Assembly (NCBI GenBank): GCA_002901265.1
Contig: PPHI01000017.1
Span: forward strand, 124,001-188,000
DNA from: Rhodopirellula baltica
GTDB taxonomy: Bacteria; Planctomycetota; Planctomycetia; Pirellulales; Pirellulaceae
Length of the DNA: 64,000 bases
Direction: 5' to 3'
The position numbers and the translations under genes are program-made. Positions 16,798-26,783 of this stretch are shown in pieces. The notes under the pieces were generated by a model. That model was given only the letters and a program-made list of their open reading frames with translations, was not told where the DNA came from and made no database searches. Position 1 is the stretch's first letter. The number at the start of each line of letters is the position of its first letter.

Positions 16798-18231
16798 TTA
16801 TTTCGCAGTCAGGTCAACCGCAACGATCTCTTTATCATTTCGGATAAACGCGGCGTGGTTCGCATAAGCCGGATGACTCCAAACGACAGGACGTCCGAAC
16901 GCTTCGCCGGTGGGCTCAACCACCTTCATGCGACCGAGTTCTTCGTAGCCTTTGGCAGTCAGTTTCGCGACCAACAAATCCCCCGTTTCGCTCATCAAGT
17001 AGTAGCGATCGGAATCACCGATTTGGGTGATAAACGCTGTTCCATGTTTGATGAACCGTTTTTCATCCGGCTTGGTCGCTTGAAAGGTTGACCACAGTCG
17101 ATCGCCGTTTTTAGCATCCACCGCAATCAAGTCACCTTGGTTGCAATCGGTGCCATAAACCACGCCGTCGTCAAATGCCGCGGGGGCGTTGCTGCAATGC
17201 ACGGCGTTTTTTGCTTCGCCACGCCAAAGTTCCTTTGCCGTTGGTGTCGACGAGTCCAATTCGATCATGACCGCTTCTGTATGAATCGAGCTCACATACA
17301 TTAGATTGCCATCGAAGGCGGGCACTGCTACAGCCATTTCATACGACGGACTCACCGCGATCTCCCAAAACGGCTTCCCCGTTTCAGGATCAAAACTGGT
17401 CACGCCTTCTGGATGAAACGAGATCAACTGAGTCGTACCGCCCGCCTGTACCAAAGTTGGCGCACAGTATCCCGCGGGAGTATCTAGGGCTTTCCAACGA
17501 ACCTCGCCCGTTTTCTTGTCAAACGCGACAAGTCCTTGCCCTTCGCCACCAACCATCGTGTAGACCAATTCGCCATGCACGAGCGGATGACCGGAGAAGC
17601 CCCAGATCGGAACATCGGCAGCGAAGTCAGCAACCAAGTTACGTTTCCAGATCACGCTGCCGTCGCTGGTATCCAAGCATGCGAAGTCGCCTTCGGCACC
17701 GAGGAAATAGACGCGATCACCATCAATCGTTGGGGTTGCTCTTGGGCCGGAGGGATAGCTGATGTCGTAGGGCCGATCATATGCGTACTCCCAGATCACT
17801 TCACCGGTCTGTTCATCGAGTGCCAGCAATCGTTCGCGGCCTTTGAGTTTCGCACGCTGCCCCGGATCGTTGAACAACTGACCGCTGCTGGTCAAATAGT
17901 CCGTCACAAATACTTTGCCACCAGCGACCGCCGGTCCGGAGTACCCGGCCCCAACAGGATGTCGCCATTTCACGGGCAGGCCCTCACTGGGGATCTCGGT
18001 GACGACACCCGATTCGCGATAAACGTCGTCTCGCTGCGCCCCCATCCAACCTGGCCAGTCATCAGCCGAAGCGGTGTTGGCGACCGACAGCACTGCGGCG
18101 CCCAACAACAGGCGAGCACAACTGCGTTTCAAGCGAGCGCTTTTCGCGGTGATTCCATTTCGATTGCGATTCAATCTCATCAGACGCATTTTGGATTGTG
18201 GGGGGGATGATTGATGCCGTTTCACCAGCAT
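16798..18231 (-). CDS. Secreted PQQ-type beta-propeller protein
   Basis: 477 residues. A signal peptide (hydrophobic core about 38-52, ending TASADDW) follows a long basic N-region. The mature protein consists of repeated WD-like/PQQ-type blades: LLALDEQTGEVIWEY, CLDTSDGSVIWKR, VAFDKKTGEVRWKA, TSFDPETGKPFWEI, AVDAKNGDRLWSTF. Such eight-bladed propellers serve as PQQ dehydrogenases or BamB-like scaffolds; the catalytic PQQ residues are not evident, so a scaffold or sensor role is as likely. Start: ATG 18231 with AGGG six bases upstream; ATG 18189 is an alternative. Confidence 0.8.
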   Translation of the reverse strand: MLVKRHQSSPPQSKMRLMRLNRNRNGITAKSARLKRSCARLLLGAAVLSVANTASADDWPGWMGAQRDDVYRESGVVTEIPSEGLPVKWRHPVGAGYSGPAVAGGKVFVTDYLTSSGQLFNDPGQRAKLKGRERLLALDEQTGEVIWEYAYDRPYDISYPSGPRATPTIDGDRVYFLGAEGDFACLDTSDGSVIWKRNLVADFAADVPIWGFSGHPLVHGELVYTMVGGEGQGLVAFDKKTGEVRWKALDTPAGYCAPTLVQAGGTTQLISFHPEGVTSFDPETGKPFWEIAVSPSYEMAVAVPAFDGNLMYVSSIHTEAVMIELDSSTPTAKELWRGEAKNAVHCSNAPAAFDDGVVYGTDCNQGDLIAVDAKNGDRLWSTFQATKPDEKRFIKHGTAFITQIGDSDRYYLMSETGDLLVAKLTAKGYEELGRMKVVEPTGEAFGRPVVWSHPAYANHAAFIRNDKEIVAVDLTAK

Positions 18232-18450
18232 AGGTGACCCTGCGGGGTCGTGATATCAAAAGATGATACCCGCCAAGCCAAGTCGCCTTTCAGCCACGGG
18301 TGGATCGCCGGACGGGAAAAGCTGGCGGGCCACCTTCGAAATTGACCTTTAATCCGCTGGGGGGCGTTTCTAGAATCGCGTTTGCCGCAGCTATGGACGA
18401 TTCCCGTCGGCGGAAATTTTTACGGAAACAACACACCACAAGGATGAGTG

Positions 18451-18813
18451 ATGGTTCGTAGCTTAGTGATCTTGGGAGCACTCGCGTTTTGCGCGTTCCT
18501 GGCCGGATGGTTCACCATCGACCGCAACGAAAAAGAAACAACGATCCGTTTCGATCGCGACGAGATCCGGTCTGACACTGCCAAGGCAATCGAAAAGGGT
18601 AAGGAATTCCTGGAAAACCATCGCCAGATGAATGCCGAAGGCGGGCTGGAAAACCCGGCTGGCGAATACCCCCAAGAGTCCTTCCCCAACAACGCCTACC
18701 CGGGAACGTCATTCCCCACCGAGTCGCCGTATCCACAGATTGGCGACCAGCAAGCGACCCGTCCGATCCCGCCGTGGGAATTGCCCCCCGGCGGTACCAC
18801 CACACAGTATTGA
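18451..18813 (+). CDS. Small membrane-anchored protein of unknown function
   Basis: 120 residues from ATG 18451 (a GTG precedes it; AAGG lies upstream). A single N-terminal transmembrane or uncleaved signal segment (LVILGALAFCAFLAGWF) is followed by a charged region (about 25-60) and a Pro/Gly/Asn/Tyr-rich tail (FPNNAYPGTSFPTESPYPQ). The shape suggests an inner-membrane anchor with an extracytoplasmic disordered tail. No family is recognised. It stands alone, with no neighbouring partner gene closer than 200 bases. Confidence 0.55.
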   Translation: MVRSLVILGALAFCAFLAGWFTIDRNEKETTIRFDRDEIRSDTAKAIEKGKEFLENHRQMNAEGGLENPAGEYPQESFPNNAYPGTSFPTESPYPQIGDQQATRPIPPWELPPGGTTTQY

Positions 18814-19191
18814 TTGCTGCGGAACCGATTGCTGCGGATTCACTCCGGCAGCAGCGATCTTGTCAGCGGCGTGACATTGAACAGATGTCACAGATCTATT
18901 TGGGACGTTGCGGTTTGGTTTGGTCCACCGCGGCGATCCCTTTTTTCTTTTTTGAAAGAATCGTTTTGACGGTGCAAGCGAGCAGAATGGCGATCATCGC
19001 TGATCCTATTGATTGGCGGTAGCGATCCAACGGGGAGGGAAAAAGATCCGCTCGTTCTCGCACGCGAGGGAGGGCAACCCGTTTGAGAACGAGCGGATCT
19101 GGCAGTGTGTTCGAATCAAAGTGCGCGCCGGCAGGATGGACGAGACCGGCTTGATTCGTCGTGTTGGCTGAAAGCGTCTTCGAAGCCTTAC
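18814..19191. other. Intergenic region holding a large perfect inverted repeat
   Basis: 378 bases between convergent genes. Its only notable content is the 16-bp inverted repeat at 19044-19100. A T-rich stretch lies near 18943-18955. Confidence 0.4.
19044..19100. repeat. Perfect 16-bp inverted repeat, 25-base loop
   Basis: AGATCCGCTCGTTCTC (19044-19059) and GAGAACGAGCGGATCT (19085-19100) are perfect reverse complements. The stem would be very stable. No T run follows it on either strand. It lies between genes ending at 18813 (plus) and 19192 (minus). Confidence 0.9.
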
Positions 19192-20988
19192 CTATCGCAC
19201 CTGCGATTCGTCTTGAGTTCCACGAATTCGGGCAATCTCAATCACGTCATCGACACGATGGTTTAGGTCATCGATCACACTTTGGGCCACGTCGACCCAC
19301 TGCAACAAAGTGGCACGTGCTTGGGCGAGCTGTGCCTCGTCGAAGGGCTCCGCATTCCCTTCGGTTTGGGCTACCTCGGCAACGCCGGGAATCTGCTCGG
19401 CGGCCTCAGCCCGTGCCAACAATTTCACTCCGCTGCCCACAATTGGGTTCACCGGTGCAGGTGCCGCTGGCCAAACTTGTGCCAACTGCACGGCAAACTC
19501 AGAAGCCGCTTCGTCACCGCTCACCACGAGCGATGCGAGATGACTTCCCATGCGATGGGGGCGAAGACTTTGGCTGACGCGTTGCTGCAATCGGGCAGCC
19601 TGGTCAGCTTTGCCAATCAATTCGTCCAACCAGCATTCTGGCGACCCGATCAATGCGACGGGTTCGGTGGTCGGAACGGTGGTGCTTTCAGCGACGGCTT
19701 CGATAGGTGCCGTCATCGTTTCCGATTTGACGATTTGCGTCAGGGTGTCTTCGACCGGGGCAGGCAAAAGTCGACGTTGCCACGATGGGACGGCTTGATC
19801 GGCTTTCGGACTCCAGCCGGCTTCACACTGTTCCGCAAATGATCTGAAGCATAAGGGTTGCCGGTTCGGAGACAGCATCGTGTCCATCCAAACCAACTTG
19901 GGCGCGTCGGTCACCACATCGATTTCGATGTCTGCTTCGTTGGTAACGACGTGCTCAGCTTGTTCGGCCTTATCCGCTTGTTCGTTTTTCGGCAACACGT
20001 CGGCCTGTGACGTATCGGCCAGCGAAGCGACGATCAATTCCGGGTGCTCATCGATCGGTGCGACAAACACCTCGGCGACCAAATCTTCTTCCGCCATATC
20101 GTAGGAAGCGAAGGCCTCTTCGATCGTGAAGATCAATGGCGCGGTGCCGAGATGCGCCACGACCGCTGCGTTTGGCTCTTCTTGAATGGGCGTTGTTTCA
20201 ACAATCGCCAACACGCCTTCGCTCGCGAGGACGTTTTCTTCGGCTGCGACAGCAAGGCTTGCCTGCTGCTCGGCAACGAACGCCGCAAAGTCATCCAGGT
20301 CGAGTTGTCCGATGAAGGACTGTGTTTGTGTCAGCCATTGTTTGAACGCCAGCACTTCAGCCGTTGGAGTTGCGACATCTGATGCTTCGACAACTGCGAA
20401 GTCGGTGGTGACATCACCGCAAGCCGGTTCAACTTCACAGGTGCTGTAGGTTGGGCCGACCATCGCGAAGGGTTCAGTCCAGTGCGTGAACGGCACCGGT
20501 GTTCCGGAAGACGCCGCCGCGACAATCGCTGCGACAGCGGCGTTGAAGTCACTTGCCGTGCGGGAGCTTTGAGTGCTCTTGGTGGGAGCCGGCGTGAAAT
20601 CGGCCGATTGTGGAGCAACCTTTGCGGCTGCGATTGAGGGGAGGTCTTTGAGCGTACCCTGCAGCCATTTCTCATAGTTACAGGTATCGATAATCAGTTC
20701 CTTTCCGACCGTGATGGTCAAGAAGTGTGGGACGAGTGCTTTGGAACTTTTGGTGATCGAAGAGGGAGGTTGAACGGGATTGGCTTCGACTGTCTTAGTA
20801 AGGTCGTCGACCCAGCCACACAGTTCGCTGTCATCATGCAGTGTGTCATTCACTTGCATCGCGATACTGTCGTGAGTGTCTTCGGCCTGTAATTGGCTCG
20901 GCCGATAGACGGCGGAAGTCGACGCTGCGACTAAACAGAAGAGTGCGAAACGGCGCAGCTTTTTGCGGATACTGTTTTTTATGGTCAT
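19192..20988 (-). CDS. Secreted acidic protein of unknown function
   Basis: 598 residues from the ATG at 20988, which has AAGGAG about 10 bases upstream; the frame is open to 21111 without support. A signal peptide (about 5-30, LRRFALFCLVAASTSA) is followed by an Ala/Glu/Val/Thr-rich, acidic protein with low-complexity stretches (DVATPTAEVLAF, AEVFVAPIDEHPELIV) and only a few Cys. Helical segments near the C-terminus (EAQLAQARATLLQWVDVAQ) may be structured. I recognise no domain. A role in the cell envelope is a guess from the signal peptide. Confidence 0.55.
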   Translation of the reverse strand: MTIKNSIRKKLRRFALFCLVAASTSAVYRPSQLQAEDTHDSIAMQVNDTLHDDSELCGWVDDLTKTVEANPVQPPSSITKSSKALVPHFLTITVGKELIIDTCNYEKWLQGTLKDLPSIAAAKVAPQSADFTPAPTKSTQSSRTASDFNAAVAAIVAAASSGTPVPFTHWTEPFAMVGPTYSTCEVEPACGDVTTDFAVVEASDVATPTAEVLAFKQWLTQTQSFIGQLDLDDFAAFVAEQQASLAVAAEENVLASEGVLAIVETTPIQEEPNAAVVAHLGTAPLIFTIEEAFASYDMAEEDLVAEVFVAPIDEHPELIVASLADTSQADVLPKNEQADKAEQAEHVVTNEADIEIDVVTDAPKLVWMDTMLSPNRQPLCFRSFAEQCEAGWSPKADQAVPSWQRRLLPAPVEDTLTQIVKSETMTAPIEAVAESTTVPTTEPVALIGSPECWLDELIGKADQAARLQQRVSQSLRPHRMGSHLASLVVSGDEAASEFAVQLAQVWPAAPAPVNPIVGSGVKLLARAEAAEQIPGVAEVAQTEGNAEPFDEAQLAQARATLLQWVDVAQSVIDDLNHRVDDVIEIARIRGTQDESQVR

Positions 20989-21801
20989 CGTGACGTTACT
21001 CCTTCCAGGACTAAACCGCAGCGATACTCCTGCAAAGACTTCTTTGTCTTTGAAGATTGGCGTCGGAGGGATGGCAATCAATGGCGAACGGGGCGGCCGA
21101 TTCAGAGACACGGCCGCAGCCGAGTTCCATCACTCTGAGTCGATTTCCGTTACCGAGATTGCAGACGCTAATGATCGCGTTTGCGGAGTCCTTTCCTTTG
21201 TAAACGTGTGGTTGGCGAGTTGGCGGGGCGGTCCACTAGGAAAGAATCTCTAGGGGACCAGTATGTGGTCTCGCAACAACGTGAAATAAAAAGACGGCTC
21301 ACGCTGGCGTTTGGCAAGACGCCTGATTGCGGGACAGAAGCAGGTATCGGAAACTTTGACGGCTAGGCTCTCCGGTCCGGTCAGTAAAAAAATGACATTG
21401 TGCGAAATGGCATACGGTTGCGCCGACCGTCCGTGTCGAATCATCTGGACCCGTTGTCACTGTGAATAAACATCAGTGTTCAAGTGAATCGTTAAAGGAG
21501 AGCTCGAATCGGTGACACCCAAGTTGTTTCCGAGCGCTCGGTTGATCGCGAGCTGGACAGTGCCTATTAATGAGTGTGCCGCCAACAGTGCGGCTAAAGG
21601 ATTCTGAGGCCATGGCAGCAACGTTGTTGCTTTCTGCGTAAGGAGCGCAAGACGGGCCAGCGGGATCGCACCCATCCATGAGGGTGTTTGTTCCGCAAGA
21701 CGCAATCGACTGATGCAACCGTAATGGCATGCATCAAGACATAGCGATCACAGCATTTAATGTGATTTCCCGTCGGACGGTTTTTTGACCGGGCATCTTT
21801 T
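20989..21801. other. Long divergent intergenic region
   Basis: 813 bases between a minus-strand secreted-protein gene and the plus-strand S41 protease. Two overlapping minus-strand frames around 21457-21730 have no supported start or composition. A weak 5-bp hairpin is at 21306-21323. I see no RNA gene or clear promoter. Confidence 0.4.
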
Positions 21802-23688
21802 GTGACCTATATTCGCTTGACCGCTCGTTCTGGGTGTCGAGCGCGGTCCACTTTCGGAAGCGGTTTTGCTTTGCTTTCGATCGTATGTTCCCTCCCTCCA
21901 GACACCAGCACGAGCCCCTTCAGCATGCCACTATTCGCACGGGTCGGTTTGTCACGTTTGGCTTGTAAACCATTCGTATCATCTGAAGACGAACATCGCG
22001 CAGCCTCGGCCAGAACGTCCCTTCGAACGAAGTTGTTCTTGACCGGTGCTGTCTTGTTCGGCGGCATCGCAACCACCGTTGATGCTCAAGAACCTTCGAT
22101 GCAGCCACTACCGGCGGCCGTCGAATCGGCAACCGACATCGAAGCGGACCCGTTGAATATCGTGCTCGAAGAAGGCGCGTCGCTTGAGATCGGACGCCGC
22201 TGGGCCGAAGCGATTCGCCACTACGAAAAAGCGTTTCGTGACTTCCCCAACTCGCGTCAAGTCTATCAGCGACTGATCATCTGCCGATTGCACGCGGACG
22301 TGAACCGCCGCTATCGAGATCGCAGTTTTGTCGATTCAGTCCATCAGATGACCGCGGCGCAGGCATTGGATCTGTATAGCGAAATCCTTGCCAACCTAGA
22401 AACACACTACGTCGAACAAGTCGATTGGTCTCGTGTGTTCCTGCATGGTACGGCAGCACTCGAGATCGCGCTCACCGAAAATCGTTACCTCGGTGACGTG
22501 CTGCCGAGCGCCAACATGGAAGCGGTTCATCAGTTTCAACAGACCATCCACCGACGCATTTCCAACCGTCCAACCGACGGGCGTCACGACCTGCGAGCTT
22601 CGGTTGCGACCGTCGCCGAACTGGCACGCAACGAAATCGGATTGAACCCAACCGCTGTGGTGTTGGAATACGTCAGTGGCGCAGTCTCGACGCTTGACCC
22701 CTACACACGCTTGCTGTCCGGCGACCAACTCGATGACATGTTCTCGAACATCGAAGGCAACTTTGTCGGACTTGGCGTCGAGCTACGTCCTAGCACCGAT
22801 GCCCTCGAAATCCTTTCCGTCATCCCCAACGGCCCGGCCGAAGAAGCTGGCTTGAAAGCAGGCGACCGAATCGTTCGCGTCGAACAAGCCGATACACGCA
22901 CCGGCAAGCCCGAAATCGCCGCAGACCTGTTGCGTGGCCCTGAAAACACGTTCGTTTCGATCTCGGTCGAATCCGTCGACGGGCTACAAAACGACCATCG
23001 GATTGCTCGCCGCCGCGTTGAAGTGCCTTGTGTTGAAAACGCCCACATTTGTGATCCGATCAACGGCGTCGGTTACCTGCGTCTGACCAACTTTCAGAAA
23101 ACGACCCCACGTGATGTCGAACGGGCAATCTGGGATCTGCAGCAACAAGGTATGCGTTCGCTGGTCATGGATCTTCGCGGCAACCCAGGCGGGCTTTTGT
23201 CAGCCGCAGTCGACATTGCCGACCGCTTCTTGAGCCAAGGCCGGATTGTGACCACTCGCGGCCGCAACTCACGCGAAAACTTTGACTATGTCGCCCACCG
23301 TACCAAGACACTCAGTTTTCCTCTGGCTGTCTTGATTGATGGCGACAGCGCAAGTGCCAGCGAAATTTTCGCCGGTGCGATGTCCGACTCCGACCGGGGT
23401 GTCATCGTTGGCCAGCGAAGCTACGGCAAAGGAAGCGTGCAAGGAATCTTCCGCATGCAGGCAGCCAAGTTCGGCCTGTGCCTGACAACGGCGAAGTTCT
23501 ATTCGCCCAGCGGAACCGCAATCAGCCAACGCGGCGTGTTCCCAGATTTGGTGGTCGACTCGAACTACATTGCCGCTCGCCCGAACGACAACGGCGAAAT
23601 CGTCAGCGATCTGGACGACCTAGTCTTGCAAGAAGCGATCGGTCACCTCGCCAACCAAAAACAGCTGATCAGTCAGCGAACTCGATAA
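21802..23688 (+). CDS. S41 C-terminal-processing peptidase with PDZ domain
   Basis: 628 residues from a GTG at 21802; the ATG at 21925 is a plausible shorter start. A signal segment sits at about 75-95 (LFLTGAVLFGGIATTVDAQ), which is unusually deep. A helical region (100-300) precedes a PDZ domain (about 310-400, with VGLGVEL and GPAEEAGLKAGDRI). The protease domain has nucleophile Ser518 in SASASE and Lys543 in SYGKG, 25 residues apart as in the E. coli Tsp dyad. It cleaves proteins in the periplasm at their C-terminus. Both catalytic residues are present. Confidence 0.9.
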   Translation: MTYIRLTARSGCRARSTFGSGFALLSIVCSLPPDTSTSPFSMPLFARVGLSRLACKPFVSSEDEHRAASARTSLRTKLFLTGAVLFGGIATTVDAQEPSMQPLPAAVESATDIEADPLNIVLEEGASLEIGRRWAEAIRHYEKAFRDFPNSRQVYQRLIICRLHADVNRRYRDRSFVDSVHQMTAAQALDLYSEILANLETHYVEQVDWSRVFLHGTAALEIALTENRYLGDVLPSANMEAVHQFQQTIHRRISNRPTDGRHDLRASVATVAELARNEIGLNPTAVVLEYVSGAVSTLDPYTRLLSGDQLDDMFSNIEGNFVGLGVELRPSTDALEILSVIPNGPAEEAGLKAGDRIVRVEQADTRTGKPEIAADLLRGPENTFVSISVESVDGLQNDHRIARRRVEVPCVENAHICDPINGVGYLRLTNFQKTTPRDVERAIWDLQQQGMRSLVMDLRGNPGGLLSAAVDIADRFLSQGRIVTTRGRNSRENFDYVAHRTKTLSFPLAVLIDGDSASASEIFAGAMSDSDRGVIVGQRSYGKGSVQGIFRMQAAKFGLCLTTAKFYSPSGTAISQRGVFPDLVVDSNYIAARPNDNGEIVSDLDDLVLQEAIGHLANQKQLISQRTR

Positions 23689-23978
23689 ACCTTCTCGGCC
23701 CTTCGCGTGCGGCTTCTGTCAGGGAAGCTTTGCCGCCGCGATCTCTTGGCCTGGTTCGCATCTTTGGCGGACTGTCTTCCGTTGTAAGCTCGCCTAGCTT
23801 CAACATTCTTCCGGCCGGGGACCAACCCCACCATCTCTAATCGATCCGTTGCCCCCGATTGCAACGAGCCGTTCGCCGATTCGCTACAATCGATACCAAG
23901 CAAATTTCGCGAGTCATTCGCGTGATGCCGGGGTTAGAACGTCTAGAAACGGTCTGATGATATCGAGATGAGGTTGGA

Positions 23979-26783
23979 TTGATTAGTTCATCGAAACACC
24001 ATTCGGCAAGGCGATCTCGATGCGCACCATCACGCCATTTGACTTGGATGATCGGGGCCGCCGTTTTTGTCGGTTTGTCTGCGTTGCCGCCATCGATGTC
24101 GATTGCCACGCTAAAGGCCGCAAATTTTTCGGAAGTTGAAACGCTCTTTCGAACCGGCAAAATCGATGAAGCCCAGGAACTTGCTGCCGCCGAAGTTGAA
24201 AGAGGCGTTTGGAATCGACGCTGGAGTGAATTGCTGATCGAGTGCCAATTGGGCAAGGGTGAATACGCCGACGCGTTGACCACCTATCAAGATGCGATCA
24301 AGCGGTACCCCACCAGCTTGCCATTGCGAACCCTGGGTATTCGTGTCGCCCAGTACAACGACCTGCCAGATCAGGTGGCAATCGAAAAAGCGTTCATTGA
24401 ACGGTATCTCGAAACAGGTCAACTGCGGTATGCGACCGCCGACACCCTGATCGCCGCCGGTCGTTTTTTCTCCCGCAACGGCATCGATGCCCGGATCATC
24501 TTAAAATCGTTTTACGATCGTGTGCTGGAATCCGATCACGACAACTTGGACGCGCACATCGCAACCGCCGAGCTTGCGATCGACAAAGGTGACTTCAAAG
24601 TCGCAGCCGATTCGGTGATGAAAGCCAAGCGGCTGGAAATCAGCGACGCCCGTCTGGAATACCTGCTCGCACTCGCACTCGCGCCGACCGACTCAACGGC
24701 ATCGGCATTGGCGCTCGCGCAAGCTCTCGAACTGAATCCCAGCTACGCTCCAGCATTGACGCTGAAAGCGGAGAAAGAGATCGATCGCGAGCTTTATGAC
24801 GATGCGAGGAAAACGATCGACGCTTTGTTTCGATTGAATCGTCACGATGAAAACGCTTTTGCCCTATCTGCCGTGATCGCCCACGTCGATGGCGACTACG
24901 AGAAAGAGCAAAAGCTGCGTGACAAGGCACTTGCTCATTGGACGACCAACCCCAATGTGGACTACCTGATCGGACGAAAACTCTCCGATAAATATCGCTT
25001 CAAAGAAGGCGCCGAGTATCAGCGCAATGCACTGACGTTTGACCCAGATTTTATCCCGGCAACGTTTCAACTTGCCCAGGATTTGCTGCGTCTTGGCGAC
25101 GATGACATCGGCTGGCAACTAGCCAACGAAGTCAACAAACAAGATCCGTACAACGTCGTCGCGTACAACTTGATGACGTTAAAAGATCGCACGGATGGAT
25201 TCGAAACAATCGCGGCAAGTTCTGCCAAACAAGTGACGCGGGACTTTTCCGAGCCCGGCGAAATCCTGTTGCGAATGGATCCCGAAGAGCGAAGGGTCTA
25301 TGGCGATGCCGCAGCCGAAATATTGGCCGAAGCCAAACGGGTACTGTGCGAGAAGTACTCGATGGAGCTTCGACGGCCCGTGATCGTCGAGATTTTCCCC
25401 AAGCAAAGCGACTTCGCAATTCGCACCTTCGGCTTGCCAGGGGGCGAAGGCTTTCTAGGCGTTTGCTTTGGCCACGTGATCACGGCCAACAGCCCGGCGT
25501 CCGGTGGTGAGCGTCCATCGAACTGGAAATCGGTGCTGTGGCACGAATTCTGTCACGTGGTCACACTGACCAAAACCAACAACCGAATGCCGCGTTGGCT
25601 AAGCGAAGGCATTTCCGTCTACGAAGAATTGCAACGTGACTCTCGCTGGGGTCAATCGATGACAGCTCGCTATCGCGAAATGATCATGGGCGATGACTTC
25701 ACTCCAATTTCAGAACTCAGCAGTGCTTTTCTGTCGCCGCCGTCGGGTGAACACCTGCAATTCGCGTATTTCGAATCTTGCTTGGCGGTCGAGTTTATTG
25801 TCGGCCGTTACGGCGCAGACGCGCTGAACGCAATCCTGGACACGCTGGGCGAAGGCGTTCCGATCAACACCGCGTTGGCCAAGCACACCGATCCGATCGA
25901 GCGCCTTGAATTGGCCTTTGCCGAATTCGCACAAAACAAAGCGACTGCGTTCGGTGAGGGTTTGGAATTTGATCGTCCCGAATTTACCGGGGCAACGCCT
26001 CGCGAAGAAATGAATCAGTGGGCCGAGGACCACCTCGATAACTACTGGGCCCGAATGTCATTGGCGCGTCGCGAGATTGGTCAACGACAATTTGAGGCGG
26101 CAATAGAACACTTGAAATTCCTGGCGGATCACGGTGCCGCGACCGGCGAGCGCGACGGCGTGTTGGAACTGCTTGCGGAGTGCTACCGCGAACTTGACGA
26201 TGCCGACCAAGAACAACAAGCGATCGCAAACTGGTTGGAGCAGTCCGCCGATGCGTTGCCCGCTTTGATAAGAAAGATGGATTACTCCGCCGAACAGCGT
26301 GACTGGGACGCGGTCTTGAAAGCAGGTGACCAAGCCCTAGAAGTGCAGCCGTTTTTAGCTGCGGTCCACCGAGGAATTATCAAAGCGAGTCAGCAAGCGG
26401 AACGTCCCGAAGAATCGATCCCATCGCTGAAAGCACTCCAAGAGCTCGATCCGGTGGATGTGGCGGGGCTGAACTATCAACTTGCGGTTGCCTATCAAAG
26501 TCAAGGCGACCGCGACGCCGCGGTTACTCACGTGGTCGACGCACTGCTTTTAGCCCCACGCTATCGCGACGCCCTCAAACTGCTCGCCGAACTTCAATCG
26601 CCAGTGAACTCTGAAGCCGACAATGCGACGGCGGAAGATCAAGTCTCATCGGAAGAAACCGATTCTTCGCCAGAGACTGACTTGCCCCCCGAGCCTGACC
26701 TTGAGGACTCGCCCGAGGAAACCCAAGCGACCGGCGAATCAGACACAGAAAATCAATCCAGCGAGGAGGAATCGAGCCCATGA
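23979..26783 (+). CDS. TPR-repeat metallopeptidase of the MA-like type
   Basis: 934 residues from a TTG at 23979 (no in-frame ATG precedes the signal peptide; GAGG upstream). The signal segment lies at about 24-47. TPR-like helical repeats span about 50-420 and 660-880. Between them is a gluzincin-type zinc peptidase domain with H522-EFC-H526 and a downstream Glu in WLSEGISVYEE. An acidic Glu/Thr/Pro tail ends the protein. It is the first gene of the operon and overlaps the DUF4159 gene by four bases, so it is translationally coupled to it. Confidence 0.8.
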   Translation: MISSSKHHSARRSRCAPSRHLTWMIGAAVFVGLSALPPSMSIATLKAANFSEVETLFRTGKIDEAQELAAAEVERGVWNRRWSELLIECQLGKGEYADALTTYQDAIKRYPTSLPLRTLGIRVAQYNDLPDQVAIEKAFIERYLETGQLRYATADTLIAAGRFFSRNGIDARIILKSFYDRVLESDHDNLDAHIATAELAIDKGDFKVAADSVMKAKRLEISDARLEYLLALALAPTDSTASALALAQALELNPSYAPALTLKAEKEIDRELYDDARKTIDALFRLNRHDENAFALSAVIAHVDGDYEKEQKLRDKALAHWTTNPNVDYLIGRKLSDKYRFKEGAEYQRNALTFDPDFIPATFQLAQDLLRLGDDDIGWQLANEVNKQDPYNVVAYNLMTLKDRTDGFETIAASSAKQVTRDFSEPGEILLRMDPEERRVYGDAAAEILAEAKRVLCEKYSMELRRPVIVEIFPKQSDFAIRTFGLPGGEGFLGVCFGHVITANSPASGGERPSNWKSVLWHEFCHVVTLTKTNNRMPRWLSEGISVYEELQRDSRWGQSMTARYREMIMGDDFTPISELSSAFLSPPSGEHLQFAYFESCLAVEFIVGRYGADALNAILDTLGEGVPINTALAKHTDPIERLELAFAEFAQNKATAFGEGLEFDRPEFTGATPREEMNQWAEDHLDNYWARMSLARREIGQRQFEAAIEHLKFLADHGAATGERDGVLELLAECYRELDDADQEQQAIANWLEQSADALPALIRKMDYSAEQRDWDAVLKAGDQALEVQPFLAAVHRGIIKASQQAERPEESIPSLKALQELDPVDVAGLNYQLAVAYQSQGDRDAAVTHVVDALLLAPRYRDALKLLAELQSPVNSEADNATAEDQVSSEETDSSPETDLPPEPDLEDSPEETQATGESDTENQSSEEESSP

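Noticed and set aside
17536-18210. 224-residue plus-strand frame opposite the PQQ-type propeller gene
   Set aside because: Antisense shadow of a gene with clear repeated blades.
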